In this document: positions 39,758 through 48,586 of the stretch, piece by piece
Layout of the letters: every line of letters starts with the position of its first letter
How positions within the stretch are numbered: the first letter of the stretch is position 1
Source of the DNA: JACMJL01 sp963791805
GTDB lineage: Bacteria > Bacillota > Clostridia > Clostridiales > Clostridiaceae
Reading direction: 5' to 3'
Assembly: GCA_963791805.1 (NCBI GenBank)
Contig: CAWBTU010000004.1
Coordinates: forward strand, 1,116,001 to 1,180,000
DNA: 64,000 nt
Translations under genes and position numbers: made by a program
Notes under the pieces: model-generated
Databases searched by the model: none
Told to the model about the DNA's origin: nothing
What the model saw: the letters and a program-made list of their open reading frames with translations, nothing else

Positions 39758-39825
39758 AACTATGTATGGATAAAAAATCCCATTCTGGCAAAAATATAAT
39801 AAAAGTATATTTGAGGAGGTATTTT

Positions 39826-40470
39826 ATGAGAATTCCTAAGCATATAGGTGTTATTCCTGATGGAAATAGACGATGGGCAGTGTCTAATGGATTAACAAAA
39901 GAAAAAGGTTATGACATGGGTCTTAAACCAGGACTAGAACTTCTAAAGCTTTGTAAAAAAGAAGGTATAGAAGAAATATCTTACTACGGTTTTACTGTAG
40001 ACAACACAAAAAGACCAAAGCTTCAAAGAGAAGCCTTCACCACCTCTTGCATTAAGGCAGTTAAAATGCTTTCAGACGAAGATGCCTCTCTTCTTGTAGT
40101 TGGTAACTACACTTCCCCTATGTTTCCAAAGGAACTCCTTCCCTTTACTAAACGTCAAACCTTAGGTAAAGGAAATATTAAGGTGAATTTCCTTGTAAAC
40201 TACGGATGGGAATGGGATTTAGGCAATATGAAAAATACTTCAGTTATAAAGAATAACAACATATTTAGTAATTTAAACTCTTCAGATATATCTAGAATTG
40301 ATATGGTAATTCGTTGGGGTGGAAGAAGACGACTGAGCGGCTTCTTACCAGTTCAAACTGTCTATTCTGATTTTTATGTTATTGATGATTACTGGCCAGA
40401 TTTCAAAGATAAACATTTCTATGACGCACTTAGTTGGTATGATAAGCAGGATATAACTTTGGGTGGATAA
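39826..40470 (+). CDS. Divergent cis-prenyltransferase (undecaprenyl diphosphate synthase family)
   Basis: A protein of 214 residues, shorter than a standard UppS of about 250. The catalytic aspartate is in IPDGNRRWAVSNG (residue 12), and RWGGRRRLSGFLPVQ with YSDFYVIDDYWPDF matches the C-terminal diphosphate-binding block. The usual FSTENW-type segment is replaced by YYGFTVDNTKRP. It would condense isopentenyl diphosphates into a cis-polyprenyl chain; product length is uncertain. A GGAGG site supports the ATG at 39826; the longer upstream frame runs through the transposon end and is rejected. It probably complements a standard uppS elsewhere. Confidence 0.8.
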   Translation: MRIPKHIGVIPDGNRRWAVSNGLTKEKGYDMGLKPGLELLKLCKKEGIEEISYYGFTVDNTKRPKLQREAFTTSCIKAVKMLSDEDASLLVVGNYTSPMFPKELLPFTKRQTLGKGNIKVNFLVNYGWEWDLGNMKNTSVIKNNNIFSNLNSSDISRIDMVIRWGGRRRLSGFLPVQTVYSDFYVIDDYWPDFKDKHFYDALSWYDKQDITLGG

Positions 40471-40579
40471 AATGCTTATAAAATCTTGTTACCACTTTAT
40501 TACAAGGACAACAAATGATATAATAATAAAAAGTACTAAATCAAAAGAAAATAATTTTTAGTATAAATTAGGGAGTGAT

Positions 40580-41134
40580 TTGGTGGTACCACAAGGAAAT
40601 AAAAAATATACTTATGACCAATTTATAGAAATTACAAAAAATACAGAAGATCGATTAGAATATTTGAATGGTGACATTTACTGTCAAGCCACTCCTACCT
40701 TAATGCATCAAAGAATTATAAGGAAAATATGCAACTATCTTTCTAATTACTTTGAAGGTACAAAATGTGAACCCTTCTTTGCACCTTATGATATTTTGTT
40801 AATGAATGAAACTGAAAAATATAGAGTCCAACCAGATATTTTTGTACTTTGTGGTGAAAAAGACATGGATGAAAATGAATTTGTAGGTATTCCAAGTTTA
40901 ATAATAGAAGTTCTATCTCCATCTAATGCTTCCCACGATCTTATTAAAAAGTTGAATATATACATGAAATTTAAAGTTTCTGAATATTGGATTGTTATTC
41001 CGCAATCAAACACAATTCAGGTATACGAATTAAAAGATGATTTTTATGAGCAAGTGAAAATATATACTGAAAAAGATTTGTTAAAATCCTCAATCTTTAA
41101 TGGTCTCTCCTTTCAATTAAATACTATATTTTAG
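40580..41134 (+). CDS. Uma2 family protein (DUF820, restriction-endonuclease-like fold)
   Basis: A protein of 184 residues. The family core is visible: YEQF-like start (YTYDQFIEITK), RLEYLNGDIY, YRVQPDIFVLC with the metal aspartate, and LIIEVLSPSNASHDLIKK with the E-x-L form of the PD-(D/E)XK site, then YWIVIPQ. The fold suggests a nuclease, but biological roles are unproven. The start is TTG at 40580 or GTG at 40583 behind GGGAG. It ends with a strong terminator. Confidence 0.87.
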   Translation: MVVPQGNKKYTYDQFIEITKNTEDRLEYLNGDIYCQATPTLMHQRIIRKICNYLSNYFEGTKCEPFFAPYDILLMNETEKYRVQPDIFVLCGEKDMDENEFVGIPSLIIEVLSPSNASHDLIKKLNIYMKFKVSEYWIVIPQSNTIQVYELKDDFYEQVKIYTEKDLLKSSIFNGLSFQLNTIF

Positions 41135-41172
41135 AAAAAACGAGAACGCAATTAAACCGTTCTCGTTTTTTC
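41135..41172 (+). terminator. Rho-independent terminator after the Uma2 gene
   Basis: Arms AAAAAACGAGAACG and CGTTCTCGTTTTTT flank a 9-nt loop; the T-run is on the plus strand and the A-run makes it work in both directions. Confidence 0.88.
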
Positions 41173-41232
41173 ACGTCTAGATTTTGACACTTTTACTGAA
41201 CTGTCCCCGTCATTTTCACGTTATTTTCAAGA

Positions 41233-41257
41233 TGTCACTTGTCACGTGCCTGGCACC
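41233..41257 (+). repeat. Solo copy of the RAYT terminal repeat
   Basis: 25 bp identical to the right terminal repeat at 39732-39757 except for its first base. It stands alone in the gap between the Uma2 terminator and asnB, about 1.5 kb from the transposase. Confidence 0.92.
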
Positions 41258-41299
41258 AATGAATATAATGATATTATTTATGTTTTAGGAGATGTATTT

Positions 41300-43141
41300 A
41301 TGTGTGGTATTGCTGGGTGGATTAATCTTAGTGATAATATTGAAAATAAAAAAGAAATTATATTTAAAATGACTGACACTTTGAAGAAAAGAGGGCCTGA
41401 TGACTGTGGATATTTTTTTTCTAAACATGCACTTTTGGGGCACATGCGACTTACAGTAATTGATCCTGAAGGTGGCTCTCAGCCTATGACAAGAATTATA
41501 GGTGACAGTTCTTATACTATTGTATATAATGGAGAACTTTATAACACTGAAGACCTTAGGAAAATATTAAAAGAAAATGGCTTTTACTTTCAATGTTATT
41601 CTGATACTGAGGTACTTTTAACTTCTTACATTTTATGGGGAGAAGATTGTGTTAAATATATAAATGGTATTTATGCCTTTGGAATTTGGGATGAGAAAAA
41701 ACAGAAACTGTTTTTGGCTAGAGATCCCTTAGGGGTAAAGCCTTTATTTTATACTTTAAAGGATAATTCTCTAATATTCGGTTCAGAGATAAAGACGCTT
41801 CTTGCCCATCCTAAAGTTGAGCCTATTGTTGACAGACAAGGATTAATAGAATTGTTCGGATTTGGCCCAGCACGTCCTTTAGGAAGTGGTATTTTTAAGG
41901 ATATTAAAGAATTACCACCGGCTTTTTCTCTTTCTTATAGTGACAATGGTGCAAAAGCCCAAGAATTTTGGAAACTAAGTGCTAAGCCTCATGAAGAAGA
42001 CTTTAAAGCAACTTCTGATCATTTACGAGAATTACTTCTAGATGCAATTGAAAGACAGTTAGTAGCTGATGTTCCTGTTTGTACATTTTTGTCTGGAGGG
42101 CTTGACTCTAGTGCAATTTCATCAGTGGCCTCTTCTTATTTCAAGAGTCACAACTTAGGTCAATTGAACACATATTCAATTGATTACGTGGATAATAAGA
42201 AATTTTTCAAAGCCACAGAATTCCAACCAAACTCTGATGCAGATTGGATTTATAAGATGGTAGATTATATTGGCTCTAATCATGAAAATGTGGTGATTGA
42301 TACACCAGAACTTACTAATGCACTTACAAATGCAGTTAAAGCTACTGATTTACCTGGTATGGCTGATGTAGATTCTTCTCTACTACTGTTTTGCAGGGAA
42401 GTTAGAAAAAACGCTACTGTTGCTCTCTCTGGAGAGTGTGCCGATGAATTATTTGGCGGATACCCTTGGTTTAGAAGAGAAGAGGATATTAATGCTACTA
42501 CTTTCCCTTGGTCAAAAGCTGTAAGTGATAGAAAAAATATTCTATCTGATGAGCTACAAAGTCTTCCCCTAGAAGAGTATGTTCAAGAAAAATATAATGA
42601 AAGTATTAGCCAAGTTCCTAGACTTAGTGGAGAAAGTGTACGAGAGCATAAAATGAGAGAATTGTTTTATCTTAATATCAAATGGTTTATGATTACCTTA
42701 CTTACTAGAAAAGATAGAATGAGCATGTACAACAGTCTTGAAGTTAGGGTTCCTTTTGCAGATTACAGACTTGTAGAATATGCTTTTAATATTCCTATGG
42801 ATATGAAATATTACAAGGGCAGAGAAAAAGGTCTGTTAAGAGAATCACTTACAGGTATTCTCCCTGAAGATGTCCTATGGAGAAAAAAAAGTCCCTATCC
42901 AAAGACTCATAATCCAAATTATACTTTAGCAGTTCAAAGCTGGATGAATAGTATTTTAAAAGATGATTCTTCCCCTATACTTCAGTTAATAAACAAGGAT
43001 AAAGTTCAAGAAATAGTTGCTACTGGTGGAAAAGCTTTTTCTAAACCTTGGTATGGTCAGTTAATGACAGGGCCTCAACTTATTGCTTATTTGATTCAGG
43101 TTGATATTTGGTTAAGGGAGTATAAGGTTGTAGTTCATTAG
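41300..43141 (+). CDS. asnB: Asparagine synthase (glutamine-hydrolysing)
   Basis: Makes asparagine from aspartate, ATP and glutamine. After removal of Met the N-terminal nucleophile is Cys2 (MCGIAGW). The glutaminase domain has GPDDCGYF and VYNGELYN; the synthetase domain has the PP-loop FLSGGLDSSAIS, then GECADELFGGYPW and the C-terminal EVRVPFADYRLVEYA. The 613 residues fit the family. The ATG at 41300 with AGGAG is required because Cys must be residue 2; the longer frame MPGTNEY reads out of the RAYT repeat. Confidence 0.95.
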   Translation: MCGIAGWINLSDNIENKKEIIFKMTDTLKKRGPDDCGYFFSKHALLGHMRLTVIDPEGGSQPMTRIIGDSSYTIVYNGELYNTEDLRKILKENGFYFQCYSDTEVLLTSYILWGEDCVKYINGIYAFGIWDEKKQKLFLARDPLGVKPLFYTLKDNSLIFGSEIKTLLAHPKVEPIVDRQGLIELFGFGPARPLGSGIFKDIKELPPAFSLSYSDNGAKAQEFWKLSAKPHEEDFKATSDHLRELLLDAIERQLVADVPVCTFLSGGLDSSAISSVASSYFKSHNLGQLNTYSIDYVDNKKFFKATEFQPNSDADWIYKMVDYIGSNHENVVIDTPELTNALTNAVKATDLPGMADVDSSLLLFCREVRKNATVALSGECADELFGGYPWFRREEDINATTFPWSKAVSDRKNILSDELQSLPLEEYVQEKYNESISQVPRLSGESVREHKMRELFYLNIKWFMITLLTRKDRMSMYNSLEVRVPFADYRLVEYAFNIPMDMKYYKGREKGLLRESLTGILPEDVLWRKKSPYPKTHNPNYTLAVQSWMNSILKDDSSPILQLINKDKVQEIVATGGKAFSKPWYGQLMTGPQLIAYLIQVDIWLREYKVVVH

Positions 43142-43243
43142 AATTTTTATTTTCAGATTGCTAAAGGCAATGGATAAATCATAAAAGGATATCTTAATAA
43201 AAAAAAAGAATATATGTTAATTATGTAGCTTTATACGAAACGA

Positions 43244-43273
43244 AAGAGAATCGCCATCCGAAACGATTCTCTT
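43244..43273 (+). terminator. Hairpin after asnB
   Basis: Arms AAGAGAATCG and CGATTCTCTT with a 10-nt loop, about 100 bp after the asnB stop; the following T-richness is weak. Confidence 0.6.
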
Positions 43274-43355
43274 CACTGTTTCTCTATTTTTGTATCATTT
43301 CAGTAATCTTACCTTGTGGAGATAATAATCCAAGATTGCTTAATTAGCATATAAA

Positions 43356-43826
43356 CTACTTTAAATCTGTAAATATTTTTTCTATCTTATCTTTATCTGG
43401 ATGATTCCCATATCCCATTAACATTAAGTGCTTATTCAATTTTGCTTTAGATGTAATTCCATTAATATTTATTATGCCTTTTTCATAAACACCCTCTAAA
43501 TTTTTAACAGTTGTTTCATCATTACTAGTTAGATCACAAATAAATACTTCGATATTTGAGCCATTAACAGTAAGTTCATACCCTTCTTTTGAACCAATTA
43601 TTGCTGAACTAACTAACTCTTTTGCAGTAATTTTAAAACCATTTGATATTAGTGTATTAATAAAATCATCTACCCTTTTCTCGTCTAATTGAGAGTTCTC
43701 AGCTTTATTCTTAGCAATTGCTTTAGCTAAAGCTGTCTTCGAAGAATCAGAGGATTTTGAAGAACAACCCATCAACGCCATAAATAAAAACATTATTATA
43801 ATTAAAGATATCTTCTTTTTATTCAT
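43356..43826 (-). CDS. Small putative lipoprotein
   Basis: 156 residues. The N-terminus is a lipoprotein signal (KKKISLIIIMFLFMALMGCSS) with lipobox MALMGC and Cys21. The mature part starts with a Ser/Lys-rich linker and is predicted to be an exported, membrane-anchored domain. I recognise no family: visible segments are FINTLISNGFKITAKEL and a strand-rich middle (YELTVNGSNIEVFI). It is monocistronic, with an AGGAGA site. Confidence 0.8.
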   Translation of the reverse strand: MNKKKISLIIIMFLFMALMGCSSKSSDSSKTALAKAIAKNKAENSQLDEKRVDDFINTLISNGFKITAKELVSSAIIGSKEGYELTVNGSNIEVFICDLTSNDETTVKNLEGVYEKGIININGITSKAKLNKHLMLMGYGNHPDKDKIEKIFTDLK

Positions 43827-43945
43827 ACTTAAATATTCTCCTTAATCTTATATTTTGTTCCATACTTATATCTTATATAAATCCACCTAAAAAGTGATTT
43901 AACTAAATATAGAATCTTTATGCTTATTAATTTGATTAAATTCTC

Positions 43946-44004
43946 AAAAATAAAGACATGCCTAATACTTCTATTATTTAAGTATTGACATGTCTTTATT
44001 TTTT
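43946..44004 (-). terminator. Hairpin after the rsgA fragment
   Basis: Arms AAAATAAAGACATG and CATGTCTTTATTTT with inner pairing AATACTT/AAGTATT; T-rich on both strands at its edges. Confidence 0.75.
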
Positions 44005-44009
44005 AAACA

Positions 44010-44306
44010 TTATAATATTTTGTGATTTTTCATCCTAAATTGATAAATTATATCTTCTCCATAAGGGTTTTGCTTTACCATAACAAAATCACCAATTGCA
44101 GAATATGTATTACTTACTTCGTTGTTATAAAATAAAGAACCTTTTAACTTTGCATTATTCTCACCAAACTCGGTGACAATTTTGTATTGTTCCTTGTGAA
44201 CCTCTGTAATCCTTGCTGGGATCAAGTCTTTGTCTGATACCATGAAAGCTTGAATTTGCTCTTTATAAAAATCTGTATAACCATAGTTTTCAATATTATT
44301 ATTCAT
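44010..44306 (-). CDS. Truncated N-terminal fragment of ribosome GTPase RsgA
   Basis: The 98 residues resemble only the N-terminal OB domain of RsgA (GYTDFYKEQI, LIPARITEVHKEQYKIVTE, AIGDFVMVKQN). The GTPase domain with G1-G4 motifs is missing: the protein ends in IIYQFRMKNHKIL where full-length RsgA continues into ERKSKFSR-like sequence. A hairpin terminator directly follows. It looks like a deletion remnant or duplicated fragment; a full rsgA should exist elsewhere. Whether this piece is still expressed and binds rRNA is unknown. Confidence 0.7.
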   Translation of the reverse strand: MNNNIENYGYTDFYKEQIQAFMVSDKDLIPARITEVHKEQYKIVTEFGENNAKLKGSLFYNNEVSNTYSAIGDFVMVKQNPYGEDIIYQFRMKNHKIL

Positions 44307-44350
44307 TCAATAATAGGAATTAAATATCTTGTCAAAATTGTCGAAATTGT

Positions 44351-44379
44351 TTGAACATTGTTAAGTAAAAAGTTATAAT
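44351..44379 (+). promoter_or_regulatory. Sigma-A promoter of the sensory operon
   Basis: TTGAAC (44351-44356) and TATAAT (44374-44379) are separated by exactly 17 bp, 57 bp upstream of the binding-lipoprotein start at 44436; a GGAAGAGGTG site lies in between. Confidence 0.7.
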
Positions 44380-44435
44380 TGAATAAATGTATCCAAATCC
44401 TAAATAAAATAGTGTAGGAAGAGGTGTGTAACAAA

Positions 44436-45410
44436 ATGAATAAAAAAATCATTTGTTTACTATTAATTTTTTCTTTTTTATCAACTATTCTTATAGGATG
44501 TTCAACAAATTCAGATTCTAGTAAAGACTCCACTTCTACAAAATCCACAGAGAAGAAAAATATTGCTCTTGTTATGAAAACTTTGACTAATCCATTTTTT
44601 ATTGAGATGGAGAAAGGTGCTAGACAAGCTGAAAGCGAGTTCAATATTAAGTTAACTGTAAAAACAGGAGCTAAAGAAACTTCTATTGAGCAGCAAATTG
44701 CTATTGTTGAAGAATTTATTAATGCAAAGGTTGATGCAATTGTAATAGCACCTGGTAGTTCAACTGAATTAATACCAGTTCTAAAAAAAGCTCAAGATGC
44801 AAAAATTCCAATCGTAAATATTGATAATCGTTTAGATCCTGATTTATCTAAAAAACAGGGCCTAGTTAATGTTCCTTTTATTAGCGTAGATAATGAAAAT
44901 GGCGCTTATCTATCTGCAAAGTATATTAGCGATAAAATTACAAGGCCTACAAAGGTTGCAATTATTGAAGGTATCCGTGGAGCAGATAACGCAGAGCAAA
45001 GAAAGAATGGTGCTATTAGAGCCTTTGGTGAAAATAAAAACATTACCATAGTAGCGGAGGAATCGGCAAATTGGAATATAACAGAAGGCTATTCTGTTGC
45101 CAAAAATATATTAAATAATAATCCAGATATAGGTGCAATCTTTTGTGCAAACGATATGATGGCTTTAGGTGTTATTCAATATCTAGATGAAGCAAAACGC
45201 AAAGATATACTGCTAGCAGGTTTTGATGCTCTTGCTGAAGCAAAAAATGCTATTATTGACGGTAAAATGTCTGATACAATAGACCAACAAGCTGCTGTAC
45301 AAGGCTATACAGGAGTAAAAATGGCCCTTGATTTAATAAATGGTAAAAAGATAACTGAACCCGTAAAACTTATTGATGTAAAAGTAATTGATTCAACAAA
45401 CACAAAATAA
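44436..45410 (+). CDS. Sugar-binding lipoprotein (periplasmic-binding-protein type 1)
   Basis: Type 1 binding protein of RbsB class. The lipoprotein signal ends at the lipobox LIGCS, and the mature part shows KNIALVMKTLTNPFFIEMEKGARQA, VDAIVIAPGSSTELIPV, PDIGAIFCANDMMALGV and AGFDALAEA, the standard two-lobe fold. I choose the ATG at 44436 (MNKKI), which has GAGGTG; the frame can extend upstream to 44424. No ABC permease or ATPase follows. A membrane histidine kinase starts 18 bp later, so this protein probably presents a ligand to the kinase. Confidence 0.87.
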   Translation: MNKKIICLLLIFSFLSTILIGCSTNSDSSKDSTSTKSTEKKNIALVMKTLTNPFFIEMEKGARQAESEFNIKLTVKTGAKETSIEQQIAIVEEFINAKVDAIVIAPGSSTELIPVLKKAQDAKIPIVNIDNRLDPDLSKKQGLVNVPFISVDNENGAYLSAKYISDKITRPTKVAIIEGIRGADNAEQRKNGAIRAFGENKNITIVAEESANWNITEGYSVAKNILNNNPDIGAIFCANDMMALGVIQYLDEAKRKDILLAGFDALAEAKNAIIDGKMSDTIDQQAAVQGYTGVKMALDLINGKKITEPVKLIDVKVIDSTNTK

Positions 45411-45428
45411 GAAATGGGGCGTGGTTTT

Positions 45429-48158
45429 ATGTTTAGAAAATTTAATCTTCTTTCTATTAAATTTAAATTTCTGATATATTTTCTTCTTATAAGCATAGCC
45501 CCGCTTACAATCCTAGGATCAATTTCTTATAAAAGTTCTAATGCAATTATAAAGGATGAAGGCAAGCAGTCTGCTGAACAAAACATTCTAATTGAAAAAC
45601 AATATACTGACTTAATTATGGAAGAAGTTGAAAGTCTAATCGCTAATATTTCTGGTATAGATGACATAAAAAACAGTTTGCTTGTAAAGCCTGAGGATAG
45701 AAGTGATTACAATAAATTAGTAACTCAAGTGCAAATCAGTAATATTCTAAGTGGGTATATTAATTTGAAAGGACTTCTTTCTATTGATATTTTCTCAAAC
45801 CTAGGAGGTTATTATCACATTGGTGATACCTTAGATTTTCAAGAAGCTAATGCAACCTTAAAGGATACAATATATAAAGAAGTTCAAGACTCATCTAAGA
45901 CTGTTGTTTGGACAGGCATTGAGGACAATGTTAATTCTAATTCTACCTACAAAAAAGTAATTACTGCTGCCAAAATAATAAAAACAATTGATTCGAAGAC
46001 TATGGTGGAAAAGCCCTTAGGTATTATTATGGTTAGTTATGATGTTAATGTACTGTATGATCATTTTAATCAAAATACTGATGGAGCTTACTATTTATTA
46101 ATAGATAGTAAGAACAGAATAATTTCTCATCCAGATTCAAGTTATATTGGGCAAAAGACAACTAATAAAAATTTTTTGAGCAAGATTTCAGGTAATAAAG
46201 GATCTTTCACTGATGTTTTAAATATAGATAAAACACTACATGGTTCAATGCTAGTCACCTATCAAAAATTCGATAAAAGTGATTGGACTTTGATTAATTT
46301 TCTACCTATAAGTACTATTACCGATAAAACTGCTCAAATAAGAAACACTATACTTTTAACTTTAAGTATTTGCTTAGCGCTAGTAATTATAGTTGAAGTG
46401 TTTAATTCAAGACAAGTTTTACAGCCGGTTGAAAAGATTACTAGTCTATTTAAGGATATTAAAGATGGTACTATTGATTTAAATTTCAGATTAAAGGAAA
46501 AATCAAATGATGAGATTGGTGAATTAGTAAAATGGTTTAACACCTTTCTTGAAAGTCTAGCCGATAAAAAAAGAACGGAAGAAGAACTACTTTATAGCAG
46601 AGAACAGTATAGACTTGTTGTAAACAACATAAAAGAAGTAATTTTCCAAACTGATGTACATGGAAATTGGATTTTTTTGAATCCTGCTTGGATGGAGATA
46701 ACAGGCTTTTCTATAGAGGAGTCTCTTGGTAAAAATTATTTAAAATTTGTTTACACTGAAGATCGAGAAAAAATTATTGATTTATTTAAACCTCTGATTT
46801 CAAATGAAAAAGACTATTGTAGATTTTCCATACGATATGTTATTAAAGATGGTGGCTATAGGTGGATTGAGATTTTCACCAGGTTAACTTTAAATGATGA
46901 AGGTCATTTTATTGGGGCTTCTGGAACCCTAAATGATATTACAGAAAGAAGACTTGCAGAGATAGAGATGAGCAAAGCAAAAGAGGAAGCCATTGCCGCA
47001 AACCGTTCTAAAAGTGATTTTCTTGCTAACATGAGTCATGAAATTAGAACCCCTATGAATGCAATTGTAGGAATGACTGAACTGCTTCTTGATACACCAC
47101 TGAATCAAGAACAACAAAGCTATGCTGTAGTTGTAAGAGATGCAGGTAATCTATTATTAAATGTTATCAATGATATCTTAGATTTCTCTAAGATCGAAGC
47201 TGGTAAATTAGTATTAAATCCCTATGTATTTAATTTGAAAGAAGTAGTAACAAATATTGTAGAAATTCTTTCAATAAAGGCAAAGGATAAAGATTTGCCA
47301 TTGCTTTATTCAGTGGAAGAAGGTATTCCAAATCTCTACGGTGATGCTGATAGATTACGTCAGATTCTAATGAATTTGATTTCAAATTCAATTAAATTTA
47401 CTGAAAAAGGTAAAATTGATATTATTACTTCTCTAAGAGAAGAAAGTGATAAAGATGTTACTATCCTAATTGAAGTTATTGATACTGGAATTGGAGTGTC
47501 TGAAGAAGCACAAAATAAACTGTTTAATCCTTTTATACAAGCTGATGGTTCAACTACTAGGAAATATGGTGGTACTGGCTTAGGATTGTCCATATCAAAA
47601 AAATTAGTTGAAATGATGAACGGTAAAATTCAAATAAGAAGTAAAGAAGGTCTTGGATCTAATTTTAGCTTTACAGTAGTTTTTGAAAAGGCAAAAGCCA
47701 TGGAACCTTTGACCAGTGAAATAGAAACTACTAAAAATCCAGTAGAGACAATTAATACTGAGAAGCCATTAAATTCGTTAATCCTTTTAGTTGAGGATAA
47801 CTTAACCAATCAAAAATTAGCTCAAATTCAATTTAAGAAACTTGGTTTAAAAATAAAAATTGTTAATAATGGCAAAGAAGCTGTTGAAGAAGTATTTAAA
47901 GACGACTATGCAATTGTGCTAATGGATTGTCAAATGCCTCTTCTAGATGGTTTTGAAGCAACTAAGTTGATTAGAGAAATTGAGAATACTAGAGGTGGTC
48001 ATATACCAATAATTGCAATGACGGCAAATGCAATGCAAGGAGATAAAGAGAAATGTTTAGACGCTGGAATGGATGATTATATAAGTAAGCCTGTAAAAAT
48101 AAGCGATTTGCAAGAGAAAGCTACAAAATGGATAAATATAAGTAATAGGGGTGATTGA
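45429..48158 (+). CDS. Hybrid histidine kinase (Cache-HAMP-PAS-HisKA-HATPase-REC)
   Basis: 909 residues. A first membrane segment near 15-35, an extracytoplasmic Cache-like sensor to about 295, a second segment near 300-325, HAMP (QPVEKITSLF), PAS with PAC (VIFQTDVHGNWIFLNPAW), the HisKA H-box SHEIRTPMNAIVGM, N box NLISNSIKFTEKG, G boxes DTGIGVS and GGTGLGLSIS, and a C-terminal receiver with phospho-Asp in VLMDCQMPLLDGF. Phosphate must leave through an HPt, and one is encoded next. I start at 45429 because GGGGCGTGG lies before it. Confidence 0.93.
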   Translation: MFRKFNLLSIKFKFLIYFLLISIAPLTILGSISYKSSNAIIKDEGKQSAEQNILIEKQYTDLIMEEVESLIANISGIDDIKNSLLVKPEDRSDYNKLVTQVQISNILSGYINLKGLLSIDIFSNLGGYYHIGDTLDFQEANATLKDTIYKEVQDSSKTVVWTGIEDNVNSNSTYKKVITAAKIIKTIDSKTMVEKPLGIIMVSYDVNVLYDHFNQNTDGAYYLLIDSKNRIISHPDSSYIGQKTTNKNFLSKISGNKGSFTDVLNIDKTLHGSMLVTYQKFDKSDWTLINFLPISTITDKTAQIRNTILLTLSICLALVIIVEVFNSRQVLQPVEKITSLFKDIKDGTIDLNFRLKEKSNDEIGELVKWFNTFLESLADKKRTEEELLYSREQYRLVVNNIKEVIFQTDVHGNWIFLNPAWMEITGFSIEESLGKNYLKFVYTEDREKIIDLFKPLISNEKDYCRFSIRYVIKDGGYRWIEIFTRLTLNDEGHFIGASGTLNDITERRLAEIEMSKAKEEAIAANRSKSDFLANMSHEIRTPMNAIVGMTELLLDTPLNQEQQSYAVVVRDAGNLLLNVINDILDFSKIEAGKLVLNPYVFNLKEVVTNIVEILSIKAKDKDLPLLYSVEEGIPNLYGDADRLRQILMNLISNSIKFTEKGKIDIITSLREESDKDVTILIEVIDTGIGVSEEAQNKLFNPFIQADGSTTRKYGGTGLGLSISKKLVEMMNGKIQIRSKEGLGSNFSFTVVFEKAKAMEPLTSEIETTKNPVETINTEKPLNSLILLVEDNLTNQKLAQIQFKKLGLKIKIVNNGKEAVEEVFKDDYAIVLMDCQMPLLDGFEATKLIREIENTRGGHIPIIAMTANAMQGDKEKCLDAGMDDYISKPVKISDLQEKATKWINISNRGD

Positions 48159-48159
48159 T

Positions 48160-48519
48160 TTGATAGAAAACAGATATAATATTTCAGGGTTCGCAAAAAG
48201 TTTAGATTTAGAGCTAGAAGATATTGCTGATTTATTTGCACAATATTTAATAGATATCAACATTTATAGGTCTGAAGCTCATGATGCTCTCAGCAAAAAT
48301 GATTACGTGGAGCTTGAGAAAAGGATTCATAGTATTAAGGGCATTTCAGGCAATCTTTGGATTGAAGATGTTTTCCATGAAGCTGATTTATTTGATAACC
48401 TATTAAAAGAGAATATCACTGATGATGCTGATTCACACTTGGATAAGCTTATATCCTTAATAGATGATGGTGAATCCCATATTAGAAAAGTTTTTTCCGA
48501 TGCGGATATATCCCTTTAG
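48160..48519 (+). CDS. Histidine phosphotransfer (HPt) domain protein
   Basis: A stand-alone HPt of about 119 residues. The phosphorylatable histidine lies in KRIHSIKGISGNLWI within a predicted four-helix bundle. It overlaps or abuts the kinase stop: TTG at 48160 with GGGGTGAT or GTG at 48151 within that site. It should take phosphate from the receiver of the hybrid kinase and hand it to a response regulator encoded elsewhere, as no output regulator is in this operon. Confidence 0.85.
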   Translation: MIENRYNISGFAKSLDLELEDIADLFAQYLIDINIYRSEAHDALSKNDYVELEKRIHSIKGISGNLWIEDVFHEADLFDNLLKENITDDADSHLDKLISLIDDGESHIRKVFSDADISL

Positions 48520-48525
48520 TCTAGC

Positions 48526-48554
48526 ATACAAGCATGCTATTAACATGCTTGTAT
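48526..48554 (+). terminator. Hairpin after the HPt gene
   Basis: Arms ATACAAGCATG and CATGCTTGTAT with a 7-nt loop; no T-run. Confidence 0.55.
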
Positions 48555-48586
48555 ATTAGATTGTAACCTATATCTTCAAATATTAA

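Noticed and set aside
39664..39825. N-terminal extension of the prenyltransferase frame
   Set aside because: It runs backwards through the transposase start and the inverted repeat; a GGAGG site supports the ATG at 39826.
41246..41299. Longer asnB start (MPGTNEY...)
   Set aside because: Cys must be residue 2 for glutaminase activity, and the extension is RAYT repeat sequence.
44303..44644. Minus-strand frame of 113 codons overlapping the binding-lipoprotein gene
   Set aside because: It is antisense to a well-supported lipoprotein gene and its promoter, with no family match.
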